Notes: generated by a model from the letters alone, not told the origin. A stretch of 23,290 nucleotides of DNA from a virus (IMGVR_UViG_3300035034_001986:1-23290); one strand, 5' to 3'. Shown: positions 16,440 to 22,437, counted from the first letter of the stretch. Made by a program: numbers and translations.

Positions 16440-16728
16440 ATGATGAACGATCTTGAGTTTAAAGCTTGGTTAATGTCATTAAAAATACCTGAAAATACTT
16501 GTAGATTTGATAATGGTTTTCACCAGAGCAGTGATACAATTTTAGGATTGACTACTAGATTTTGTACAGCAAGTAATTCACAAAAAATCAAAAATATTGT
16601 GGCAAGATGAAGAAATTGCAAGCTTAAGGAAAGCCTTGCTTCACAATCTTGAGCGAGTTGTTTTTGACTGTGCTAAAATAAATATTTACCTAGAAGAGGG
16701 CAACCACGATGATGTTGGTACTTGGTAA
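16440..16728 (+). pseudogene. Small gene with frameshift in an A6 run
   Basis: An ATG pair at 16440/16443 after GAGGGAG (16426-16432) opens MMNDLEFKAWLMSLKIPENT and stops at 16608-16610 (56 codons). From the six-A run at 16582-16587 the +1 frame continues as SKILWQDEEIASLRKALL, RVVFDCAKINIYLEEG and ends at 16726-16728. Removing one A would give a protein of about 95 residues. Function unknown. The same CAA AAA A context is seen in the lesion at 10315. Confidence 0.5.
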
Positions 16729-17053
16729 TAAACTCCCTAACTCTGCTGTTATCTGTTCTTCTGAAGAAGTTGTTCATTGGATTATTTCTAGTCCTTGGGC
16801 AAAGCGCATGGAATACACACAACTCCTTCCTGGTTACCTTAGCTGTCATGTTATACACAACGGCCAAGGACAAGGTGTATGTATTGTTGAAACCACTAAA
16901 GTAAAAACAGAACCTCCAGTGTGCTATAAATTTTCAGAATGTGAACATGTTTTTGATGTTGAAGTACTTAGTGTTTTTCACTATCGAGAAACGTGCCGTA
17001 AATGCAAATTGCAACGAGACTTTGATAGCGGGGATTGTCATTCTTATGACTAG
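16709..17053 (+). CDS. Hypothetical protein with C-terminal Cys/His cluster
   Basis: The 114-residue frame starts with two ATG codons (16709, 16712); GAGGG lies about ten bases upstream. I do not recognise the family. The C-terminal half has spaced Cys and His residues (CYKFSECEH, then HYRETCRKCKLQRDF) that could bind zinc, in the arrangement often seen in small phage proteins. The middle contains GQGQGVCIVE. It overlaps the end of the broken gene before it and the DenV start after it, which supports real translation. Confidence 0.6.
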   Translation: MMLVLGNKLPNSAVICSSEEVVHWIISSPWAKRMEYTQLLPGYLSCHVIHNGQGQGVCIVETTKVKTEPPVCYKFSECEHVFDVEVLSVFHYRETCRKCKLQRDFDSGDCHSYD

Positions 17054-17456
17054 AATCAATTGTATACCTCCAGAGGAATTAACAACTCTACACCTACTAG
17101 CAGAATATAGGGAGTTGCCTCGTGTATTTACCTTAGCTCAAGCTGCTTCTGTTAAAAACAGCAACAGAGAATTGAAAGAGTTGCCAGAAAATTACTGTTT
17201 GGGAAAAGGTCATGTTACCTTCTTTTATAACAAATTGCGCTATTGTTGGTTACGTTGGCTCTGTATAGCAGCTGAATTAACAAAAAGAGGAATACGTTGT
17301 GACCCAAACATTCGAACAAGTATTCTAAAAGCTATAGCACCTTTGTCCATTACTACACTGTGGAATAATTGGGAACCAAAACCTTGCGACCAGTATATTA
17401 ACCGAGAGAGAATTAGGGAGAGATTAGATGAATACCACGCTAAAAATGGTAAGTGA
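17046..17456 (+). CDS. denV: Pyrimidine-dimer DNA glycosylase, endonuclease V
   Basis: The start at 17046 gives MTRIN at the N-terminus, as in T4 endonuclease V, whose exposed Thr2 amine forms the Schiff base with DNA; 105 bases of open frame upstream are therefore not translated. The catalytic pair T2 and E23 is conserved in the same numbering, inside HLLAEYRELPRVF, and LGKGHVTFFYNKL follows. At 136 residues the length equals the T4 enzyme (138). The enzyme nicks DNA at UV-induced cyclobutane dimers. It could protect thymine-rich phage DNA in sunlit habitats. It overlaps both neighbours by a few bases. Confidence 0.93.
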   Translation: MTRINCIPPEELTTLHLLAEYRELPRVFTLAQAASVKNSNRELKELPENYCLGKGHVTFFYNKLRYCWLRWLCIAAELTKRGIRCDPNIRTSILKAIAPLSITTLWNNWEPKPCDQYINRERIRERLDEYHAKNGK

Positions 17457-17916
17457 TTTTAACACTGCTTTTAATATTGAACAAGCTGATGAAGAGTTTC
17501 CACGGTTTATTGACCGTGATTTAGAGACTGTTGAAATTTTAGAGATAGTAGTAGAAATACTACAAAAAACATCCCACCAACTCTTGAAAGCAATTGAAGC
17601 AAAGAATACTAATGTAACATTATTAAGATCACACTTGATGATTGAGGAATTAGCAGAGGTTTTAGCTTCCATTGCAGAAGGTGATATGGTTAGTTGTTTA
17701 CATGAACTCGCAGATTTGCGCTATGTTTGCGACGGTACTGCTATTTGTTTTGGGCTTGATAATAAGTTAGAACGTGCTGTTTCTGAGGTACATAAAGCAA
17801 ACCTAAGTAAACTTGATGGGGCAGGCAAGCCCATCATCAGTGCAGCTGGTCGTGTTGTAAAGAGTGAAAACTTTGTTGCAGTAGATGTTAATCATCTTTT
17901 TTCAAAGGAGAACTAA
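17428..17916 (+). CDS. MazG-like nucleotide pyrophosphohydrolase
   Basis: The 162-residue protein has the all-alpha NTP pyrophosphatase pattern: EELAE, then HELADLRYVCDG, forming the ExxE...ExxD magnesium site, followed by VHKANLSKLDGAGKPI, which is typical of the phage MazG/PRA-PH-like subgroup. Such enzymes hydrolyse dNTPs to dNMPs and pyrophosphate. Together with the HD hydrolase and dCMP deaminase it could steer the pyrimidine pool. The start at 17428 has GGAG about seven bases upstream; an ATG at 17446 is less likely. It overlaps the denV end. Confidence 0.85.
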   Translation: MNTTLKMVSDFNTAFNIEQADEEFPRFIDRDLETVEILEIVVEILQKTSHQLLKAIEAKNTNVTLLRSHLMIEELAEVLASIAEGDMVSCLHELADLRYVCDGTAICFGLDNKLERAVSEVHKANLSKLDGAGKPIISAAGRVVKSENFVAVDVNHLFSKEN

Positions 17917-17917
17917 A

Positions 17918-18076
17918 ATGAAAATAAACTTTTTAGGGTTACTAATACTTTTATTTATTGGGTTAAAACTAACAGAACAAATTGATTGGTCATGGTGGTG
18001 GATTTTTTCACCTTTACTTATCCCATTTTTTCTCATTAGTCTTGGTACTTTTTTCTTGGTATTTTTCAAAAAATGA
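17918..18076 (+). CDS. Small membrane protein, transmembrane Fragile-X-F-like
   Basis: AAAGGAG at 17904-17910 fixes the start at 17918, giving 52 residues. Two hydrophobic segments, about 4-17 and 29-50, flank LKLTEQIDWSWWW. That Trp-rich motif matches the small phage proteins annotated as transmembrane Fragile-X-F proteins; their function is unknown. Both ends are short and a hairpin in the inner membrane is likely. The stop overlaps the next ATG as ATGA. Confidence 0.75.
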   Translation: MKINFLGLLILLFIGLKLTEQIDWSWWWIFSPLLIPFFLISLGTFFLVFFKK

Positions 18077-18249
18077 AAATTATTTTAATTGGAAAGCAGG
18101 GTTCCGGAAAAACCACTTGGGCAAACAGGATTGCGTGTGCAATGGTAAAAGAGGGTATACAAGTACAGGTTAGCAAAGGTTCAAAAGTTTTAGTTTGTGA
18201 TCCAGGAGTTGAAGTAGAAATTCAAATATTTACAGAAAGTAAAAAGTAA
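18073..18249 (+). CDS. 58-residue P-loop protein
   Basis: The frame starts at 18073 in the ATGA overlap and ends in a TAATG overlap with the exonuclease gene, so it is tightly coupled on both sides. The start MKIILIGKQGSGKTTWANRI is a perfect beta strand plus Walker A P-loop (GKQGSGKT). The protein ends at 58 residues, far too short for a complete kinase or ATPase; no Walker B is present. DPGVEVEIQIFTESKK at the end forms a second strand. Two related possibilities are a miniature nucleotide-binding protein working as an oligomer and a trimmed remnant of a nucleoside kinase. Confidence 0.7.
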   Translation: MKIILIGKQGSGKTTWANRIACAMVKEGIQVQVSKGSKVLVCDPGVEVEIQIFTESKK

Positions 18250-18761
18250 TGAAACATTTAATGATTAACTTAGAAACACTAAGTACAAACCCAGCAGCAA
18301 CAATTATTGAAATAGGAGCTGTTCTGTTTGATCCTAAAACTGATGCTTTGGGTAAAACTTTTGAAGTTGGTATCAACCAAAATACAGTTAATAGGCATGT
18401 TGACTTGAAAACTGTTGCTTGGTGGTTTAAACAAAGTCCAGAGGCTTTGAAAAATGTAGCTACAACAAGGGGTGGAGGACTTTCACTTGTAGGAGCTATG
18501 CAACAGTTTATTAACTTTGCTAGGCAAAACGGAGTTAGTCATGCTTGGTCTCATGGAGCAAGTTTTGATATTCCAATTTTACGTAGTGTAGCAGAAGCTT
18601 TGAACTTAGAATTACCATGGAAATTTTGGAATGAAATGGATACACGTACCTTGTACTTTGTAAAAGGTCCACCTTTAGTTGTACGTAAAGGAATACACCC
18701 CAGTGCTCTTGATGATGCAATCTACCAAGCTAAATGTGTACAAGAGGCTTACCAACGATGA
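18249..18761 (+). CDS. DexA-like DEDDh exonuclease, first Asp replaced
   Basis: The 170-residue protein matches the T4 DexA/RNase T-like 3'-5' exonuclease group (DUF5051 type): LMINLETLSTNP at the start, IIEIGAVLFDP, HGASFDIPIL with D107, and HPSALDDA with H150 and D155. These are Exo I, II and III. The Exo I motif normally reads D-x-E with both acids binding catalytic metal; here it reads N7-L-E9, so one ligand is lost. The protein may be inactive, or serve as a DNA- or RNA-binding version. It is coupled to both neighbours by 1- to 4-base overlaps. Confidence 0.8.
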   Translation: MKHLMINLETLSTNPAATIIEIGAVLFDPKTDALGKTFEVGINQNTVNRHVDLKTVAWWFKQSPEALKNVATTRGGGLSLVGAMQQFINFARQNGVSHAWSHGASFDIPILRSVAEALNLELPWKFWNEMDTRTLYFVKGPPLVVRKGIHPSALDDAIYQAKCVQEAYQR

Positions 18762-18949
18762 TCCACAATTTAGAGGACAAGCGACACAATGAGTACACTG
18801 CTTACGTTGAAGAGTTTTTAAGGAACATAGAAGAGGACAAAAGATATTATATAGCATTAACTGGACTCAGAAAAACAATTTATGATGAAGCAATCAAACA
18901 AGGTTTTAACAGTGACATTGCTTTGATTTTGTGTATGGAGGTGCAATGA
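18758..18949 (+). CDS. Hypothetical protein, 63 aa
   Basis: The start at 18758 overlaps the exonuclease stop as ATGA, and AGAGG lies about ten bases upstream. The short acidic and basic protein (HNLEDKRHNEYTAY at the start, GFNSDIALILCME near the end) is probably helical. I do not recognise the family. Its end overlaps the start of the Ntn hydrolase as ATGA, so it is part of a coupled chain of genes. Confidence 0.6.
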   Translation: MIHNLEDKRHNEYTAYVEEFLRNIEEDKRYYIALTGLRKTIYDEAIKQGFNSDIALILCMEVQ

Positions 18950-19389
18950 CTACAGTAGCATATAAGAATGGAATATTAGCAGCAGACACTTTAGTTACCG
19001 CTGGGGATACTCGGGTTGACTATGAAACAAAAATATTCAAAGTAGGTAGGTATAAATTTGCACTTGCTGGTAATATATTTGCTGGATATAAAATACGTGA
19101 TGCAATTTTGGAAGGCCGTGAGTTTAGTGGCCTCCAATTGCCGTCCTTAAAACGTGAAAATTTCAATTGCTTAGTTGCAGACGCAAACAACCTGTATTTT
19201 TTAGACAATGAACTTTATCTGCAACCAATAAACAAGAATAATTGTTATGCACTTGGAACAGGTGATCAATATGCACTTGGAGCAATGGCCGTGGGGGCTT
19301 GTGCAAAGAAAGCGGTAGGAATTGCTTGTGAGCTTGACATTTATTCAGGAGGAAAAATCAATGAAGTTCGTCTTTCTTGGGCTAAGTAG
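18946..19389 (+). CDS. HslV/proteasome-like Ntn hydrolase
   Basis: The start at 18946 has GGAGG (18937-18941) upstream and gives MTTVAYKNGILAADTLVT, the N-terminus of the HslV-like Ntn hydrolase family. After Met removal Thr2 would be the nucleophile. The later ALGTGDQYALGAMAVGA and ELDIYSGGKI segments match phage homologues annotated as proteasome-like or HslV-like peptidases. At 147 residues it is a little shorter than HslV (about 175). No HslU-type unfoldase is encoded, so it may work with a host ATPase or act on small substrates. Phage targets are not known. Confidence 0.78.
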   Translation: MTTVAYKNGILAADTLVTAGDTRVDYETKIFKVGRYKFALAGNIFAGYKIRDAILEGREFSGLQLPSLKRENFNCLVADANNLYFLDNELYLQPINKNNCYALGTGDQYALGAMAVGACAKKAVGIACELDIYSGGKINEVRLSWAK

Positions 19390-19486
19390 CCTGCTTTTGT
19401 TGTCTTGTGTTGCACAAAAAGAGGATGATTTTCTTTTAAAATCAAACTGTTATTACAAATATGAACAAAATTGCAATTTGGGTTAG
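19361..19486 (+). CDS. Small lipoprotein nested in the Ntn hydrolase end
   Basis: GGAGGA at 19348-19353 lies seven bases before an ATG at 19361 that opens a 41-residue frame, overlapping the previous gene by 29 bases in another frame. It reads MKFVFLGLSSLLLLSCVAQK, a signal peptide with a lipobox-like LLSC and acceptor Cys16, then a short acidic and Cys-containing tail. It would be an outer- or inner-membrane lipoprotein in a Gram-negative host. Rz1-like spanin, bacteriocin-release type lysis lipoprotein and receptor-blocking lipoprotein are all possible; the small size and lack of Pro argue against Rz1. Confidence 0.65.
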   Translation: MKFVFLGLSSLLLLSCVAQKEDDFLLKSNCYYKYEQNCNLG

Positions 19487-19494
19487 GTTAGTGG

Positions 19495-19523
19495 TTGCGT
19501 TCTGTTGAACAAAGCCTTATATT
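19495..19523 (+). promoter_or_regulatory. Sigma70-like promoter, repeated 14-mer copy 2
   Basis: TTGCGT at 19495-19500 and TATATT at 19518-19523 are 17 bases apart. The same 14-mer TTGCGTTCTGTTGA starts the promoter at 16385. It lies just after the lipoprotein stop and would drive the small genes from 19580. Confidence 0.6.
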
Positions 19524-19579
19524 AAGAATATGGACAGCAAACAAGTCCACCATAGAAACAAAGATAGAAAGAAATTAAA

Positions 19580-19788
19580 ATGACAAACAAACAAAACCAC
19601 AATAAATCAGTCAAACTTTACTTTTAGCCACGGCAAAGAAGCCAAAGGTAAAGGTACTTGGGCATTTGCTGCAAAAAAGTAATGACGACATAGATAACGT
19701 ATTTTTCGCTCCCTTCGGTACTGTCAAACAAGGTGCAAAAGCTGCTGCTGAGCATTTTGGAGTTACTACTGTTTGGGTTCAACCTTAA
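19580..19788 (+). pseudogene. Small gene broken by two +1 frameshifts
   Basis: The ATG at 19580 opens a frame that stops at 19625-19627. The +1 frame continues as NQSNFTFSHGKEAKGKGTW and AFAAKK to a stop at 19680-19682; a further +1 shift at the six-A run 19673-19678 gives SNDDIDNVFFAPFGTVKQGA and then HFGVTTVWVQP to 19788. Dropping one A from AAA at 19604-19606 and one from the A6 run joins all into about 70 residues. The layout (F.F..GK.., GTWAF, then a hydrophobic VWVQP end) resembles small conserved phage proteins of unknown function. Confidence 0.55.
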
Positions 19789-19812
19789 TTAACTTTTACA
19801 TAGGAGATAAAA

Positions 19813-20028
19813 ATGCAAAATTACAAATTTATACAATATCTTGTAGCACCTGTTGTTACACTAAGTGTGATTATAGCAATATTACATGTTTGGGCTAACA
19901 CCCCCGTGGTCTACTTTAGTTGGAGCTCAGGTGAATGTGTTTACATTGTAGATGCCCAAGGTGAACATGGATGCAATGCATTAGAAAGTGGTGTTCTAGT
20001 GAAATATGAAAGGGAGTGGGTAAAATGA
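19813..20028 (+). CDS. Small single-pass membrane protein, 71 aa
   Basis: AGGAGA precedes the ATG by about six bases. Residues about 7-27 form one transmembrane segment (IQYLVAPVVTLSVIIAILHV), followed by a soluble part with FSWSSGECVYIVD, a second Cys in HGCNALE and YEREWVK at the end. Small phage proteins with a membrane anchor, a SW.(S/T)GECV motif and a terminal WV are known but of unknown role. The stop overlaps the next ATG as ATGA. Confidence 0.65.
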   Translation: MQNYKFIQYLVAPVVTLSVIIAILHVWANTPVVYFSWSSGECVYIVDAQGEHGCNALESGVLVKYEREWVK

Positions 20029-20225
20029 CTTCTAAATGAACAGAGACAGAAGGTCTAGTATTAAAAGAAGCAATTGAAGACAAAAAAGGAACTAATAAAG
20101 ACGTTTTTAAAGAACTCACTAAAATACTAGATGGAAGAACAGAGAAAGCAATAACACAGTTGTGTTGAAAAAAGAAGTTTGGTAATGAAAACAACAAAAA
20201 CAACTTTTCAAGTACAGCAAAATAG
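20025..20225 (+). pseudogene. SANT/Myb-like ORF with two in-frame TGA codons
   Basis: The ATG at 20025, in ATGA overlap with the previous gene, opens a 66-codon frame to the TAG at 20223-20225 interrupted by TGA at 20037-20039 and 20166-20168. Reading TGA as Trp gives MTSK-W-TETEGLVLKEA, then ELTKILDGRTEKAITQLC-W-KKK, where the first Trp falls exactly where SANT/Myb-like helices carry it (KWT..E). It looks like a small DNA-binding protein, inactivated by TGG-to-TGA changes or read by stop-codon readthrough. Confidence 0.5.
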
Positions 20226-20234
20226 AATGGTAGC

Positions 20235-20318
20235 TTGGAAAATGACGAAATACGTGCCGATGTACGTAGTGAATATGAACAGCTAACAAAGTGGTTAGCA
20301 GCAACTGGGGATGTTTGA
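20235..20318 (+). CDS. Short acidic peptide, 27 aa, TTG start
   Basis: The frame from TTG 20235 reads ENDEIRADVRSEYEQ and ends KWLAATGDV, its stop overlapping the next ATG as TGATG. Composition and coupling look coding, but there is no clear ribosome site and the start could be lost; an ATG at 20228 is in another frame. It may be a remnant. Confidence 0.3.
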   Translation: MENDEIRADVRSEYEQLTKWLAATGDV

Positions 20319-20629
20319 TGAAATATGTAATGTTTGCAAATAATGGTGTTTTAGAAAAACACTTTATTAAGAGTTTTGGGGTATCTGTTAAAAATGATGA
20401 TAGTTGTGTAGGTTTCTTTGGAACTGGTCTAAAGTATGCACTTGCTATTCTTGTTAGGACTGGAGCACGAGTCGTTATTTACAGTGATAAAGAAGTGTTT
20501 AAATTTGACAAGGTTAAACAAGAACTAAAAGGTAAAGTTTTTGACTTTGTTACAATGAATGGGGAGATCATGCCTTTTACAACTGAGTTGGGTAAAACTT
20601 GGGAGCTGCTACGTTGGAATCAACGGTAG
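20318..20629 (+). pseudogene. 3'-truncated ATP-binding (GHKL-like) phage protein
   Basis: From ATG 20318 the 103 residues contain GVSVKNDD and VGFFGTGLKYALAILVR at 31-47, the glycine-rich lid pattern of GHKL ATPases, then FTTELGKTWELLRWNQR and a stop. Phage homologues that I recall continue with a REL..N..DE segment, so the gene appears cut right after NQR. The cut coincides with the sharp rise in GC content near 20630. It is probably the left half of a recombination or chimera junction. Confidence 0.45.
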
Positions 20630-20915
20630 CCAAGTACCCCGCTTGCTTCTTGCGATTGAGGGTTATCGGGTTATTGACACTGTGGCGGGCTTCATTCCGC
20701 AAGTATGCCACGGCAAGTCACATGGTTGGAGCGGCATTGCAGGCGGTGTAAATGGGTCGTTTGCAACTTGGAAGAAGGGTTACAAGCAAATGGAGTTTTG
20801 CCCACAAGCAACACGAGCGGCGGCACAAAACGTATTAGATGGGTACACTGCTTGGGCGGGTGAACGTATGGCTGACTACGGTGCAATCAAAGACGCTCGT
20901 AATCAATTGAAGTAA
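20559..20915 (+). pseudogene. 5'-truncated phage protein at the GC junction
   Basis: The open frame begins with an ATG at 20559, but up to about 20630 it only shadows the GHKL-like gene in another frame. Beyond that it reads LLLAIEGYRVIDTVAGF, then HGWSGIAGGVNGSFATW and AQNVLDGYTAWAGERM, which looks coding and has the GC-rich composition of the right segment. It is most likely the 3' part of a phage gene whose own start was lost at the junction. I do not recognise its function. Confidence 0.45.
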
Positions 20916-20967
20916 CCAACATCGGCGAAAAGCTGGACACACAATGAACCAATGTAAGGGTGAATAG

Positions 20968-21885
20968 ATGGAAGTGTATTACAACGAATTTGACAAGAAA
21001 AAATGTGCCATGCTTTCACAGCTGATGAAAGACGGACATATAACCAAGGGGTATATTGATGACAGACCAATCCAAGACGTGCAAGCAGATGAGCTTGCAG
21101 CTTACACTAGATGCCACTTTTTCTCAGGCATCGGACTCTGGGATCACGCGCTTAACCTCGCGGGATGGCCTGAAGATAAACCCGTTTGGACAGGCAGTTG
21201 CCCCTGCCAGCCTTTTAGTCCCGCTGGACGGCAAAAAGGTAAAGCAGATGATAGACACTTATGGCCTGAATGGCTCCGCCTCATCTGCGAGCGCAGACCT
21301 GCAACAGTCTTTGGAGAACAGGTTGCAAGCGCAGTTACCCACGGGTGGCTTGATGATGTTTATCAAGGGCTGGAATCGGAAGGCTACGCCGTTGGGGCGG
21401 CTGTATTGCCAGCTAGCTCCGTCGGTGCGCCCCATAGGCGTGAGAGATTATGGTTTGTTGTCAAGCAAGCAAGTGGACAGCCCAGCAATGTGGTCAACAC
21501 CCAACACGATGGGCCATCTGCCCCAGCGCAGCCTAGAGGCTATGGACAGGCAATTTGCCACAACGAGGAAGGGGCGGACAGCGCCGTCAAATTTAAGGGA
21601 GCAAGTCAACCCAGCAATGTGGCCAACGCCAACGGTTCGGGACCACAAGGACACAGGGGACTTGAGCAAGAGCCAATTCAGAAAGGACGGCAAGGAGCGC
21701 AACGACACCCTTGGCAGAGTGGCATATGGGTTGACTGCCCAGACGGGAAACAAAGGCTCGTTGAACCCTCAATTCAGCTGTTGGTTAATGGGTATCCCGC
21801 AAGAGTGGCTATACTCCATGCAGCTGGCGATGCAATCGTACCACAAGTCGCCTCGGGGTTTATCATCGCCGCCTCAAAAACTTAA
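20968..21885 (+). CDS. C5-cytosine DNA methyltransferase (Dcm-like)
   Basis: The 305-residue frame starts after AAGGG (20956-20960). Methyltransferase motifs are in order: I FFSGIGLWDHAL (FSGIG 52-56), IV SCPCQPFSPAGRQ with catalytic C80, VI FGEQV (117-119; usually ENV), VIII APHRRERLWFV (154-164), and a final motif X-like GDAIVPQVASGFI. It would transfer methyl from S-adenosylmethionine to cytosine, probably to protect phage DNA. The region after motif VIII is Gln/Gly/Asn-rich and low in hydrophobics, and the other frame over the same bases carries the WPTP/LNP-type phage sequence (see 21059). GC content and codon use differ from the left 20.6 kb, so it was acquired separately. Confidence 0.85.
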   Translation: MEVYYNEFDKKKCAMLSQLMKDGHITKGYIDDRPIQDVQADELAAYTRCHFFSGIGLWDHALNLAGWPEDKPVWTGSCPCQPFSPAGRQKGKADDRHLWPEWLRLICERRPATVFGEQVASAVTHGWLDDVYQGLESEGYAVGAAVLPASSVGAPHRRERLWFVVKQASGQPSNVVNTQHDGPSAPAQPRGYGQAICHNEEGADSAVKFKGASQPSNVANANGSGPQGHRGLEQEPIQKGRQGAQRHPWQSGIWVDCPDGKQRLVEPSIQLLVNGYPARVAILHAAGDAIVPQVASGFIIAASKT

Positions 21886-21889
21886 CTAA
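21059..21889 (+). CDS. Overprinted ORF on the methyltransferase gene (WPTP/LNP-type)
   Basis: This 276-residue frame lies +1 inside the methyltransferase gene and covers nearly all of it. ATG 21059 has AAGGGG at 21046-21051, a good ribosome site. Its sequence is family-like throughout: SASADLQQSLENRLQAQL, then KGWNRKATPLGRLYCQLA, MWSTPNTMGHLPQRS, RKGRTAPSNLREQVNP, MWPTPTVRDHKD and GSLNPQFSCWLMGIPQEW. From memory these blocks recur in phage and prophage proteins annotated near cytosine methyltransferases. Either both frames are translated, or ribosomes shift +1 from the methyltransferase, or one frame is an old annotation shadow. Conservation tests would decide. Confidence 0.45.
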   Translation: MTDQSKTCKQMSLQLTLDATFSQASDSGITRLTSRDGLKINPFGQAVAPASLLVPLDGKKVKQMIDTYGLNGSASSASADLQQSLENRLQAQLPTGGLMMFIKGWNRKATPLGRLYCQLAPSVRPIGVRDYGLLSSKQVDSPAMWSTPNTMGHLPQRSLEAMDRQFATTRKGRTAPSNLREQVNPAMWPTPTVRDHKDTGDLSKSQFRKDGKERNDTLGRVAYGLTAQTGNKGSLNPQFSCWLMGIPQEWLYSMQLAMQSYHKSPRGLSSPPQKLN

Positions 21890-21952
21890 AACACAATTAA
21901 TCAAGCGTTGTTTGGGCGAGCTATTTAACACCTACTTAATGGAGATTTAATA

Positions 21953-22240
21953 ATGGATACAGAAACAAAAGACGAAATGACAACAAAACTTATTGAGGCT
22001 CTGCCTAGTGTTAGTTCCAAGATGGCAGAGATATTAGACGCCGTTCAGGGTGTAGTTGTAGACTACGCGCCAGAGGTTGGTGAGGCTTTGCTGATGATTA
22101 CACGACTCGAAGCGATTGACTCTTTAGTGTGGGGAGGTGTGATGATGGCCATAGCTATTGCTCTCTTTATTGTCACCAGACACTCTTTTGAGTGGGTAAA
22201 GAATGAGTCCCCCAGCATGGAACTGGGTTGGTGTCCTTGA
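21953..22240 (+). CDS. Small membrane protein, possibly holin-like
   Basis: GGAG lies about eight bases upstream of the ATG. The 95 residues start with a helical acidic part and have one transmembrane segment at about 57-75 (IDSLVWGGVMMAIAIALFIV) with charged ends. Size and topology fit small phage membrane proteins such as holins, but no lysin is nearby, so the lysis role is weak. It belongs to the GC-rich right segment. Confidence 0.55.
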   Translation: MDTETKDEMTTKLIEALPSVSSKMAEILDAVQGVVVDYAPEVGEALLMITRLEAIDSLVWGGVMMAIAIALFIVTRHSFEWVKNESPSMELGWCP

Positions 22241-22292
22241 ACCTAAGCTATACATAGCAAAGCAGGTATATGACGCAGCCCTTGGTGGGTGA
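22203..22292 (+). CDS. Possible 29-aa peptide overlapping the previous gene
   Basis: An ATG at 22203 in another frame opens MSPPAWNWVGVLEPKLY and ends VYDAALGG with TGA at 22290-22292. Its composition looks coding, but the ribosome site is poor. It may be the tail of a frameshifted version of the previous gene or a small peptide. Confidence 0.3.
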   Translation: MSPPAWNWVGVLEPKLYIAKQVYDAALGG

Positions 22293-22332
22293 ACTCTTTA
22301 ACAATTATTTAACCAAACGAAAGTAAAATATC

Positions 22333-22410
22333 ATGATTAGATCATTTATAATTACATCAATTTTCACGCTGGGCGTTGCGATTTTGCTGGTGGCAATCGC
22401 GCTATCATAG
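22333..22410 (+). CDS. Possible 25-aa transmembrane peptide
   Basis: An ATG at 22333 opens a 25-residue frame, MIRSFIITSIFTLGV then AILLVAIALS, made almost wholly of one membrane helix. It is short enough to be chance, but its position between a membrane protein and a coupled pair suggests a real membrane peptide. The ribosome site is weak. Confidence 0.35.
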   Translation: MIRSFIITSIFTLGVAILLVAIALS

Positions 22411-22437
22411 GCTGATCCTGCGTGGGAGTTTAAGCGA

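Noticed and set aside
16941-17045. N-terminal extension of DenV from the upstream ATG
   Set aside because: Endonuclease V needs an exposed Thr2 after MTRIN; the extension only reads the previous gene in another frame.
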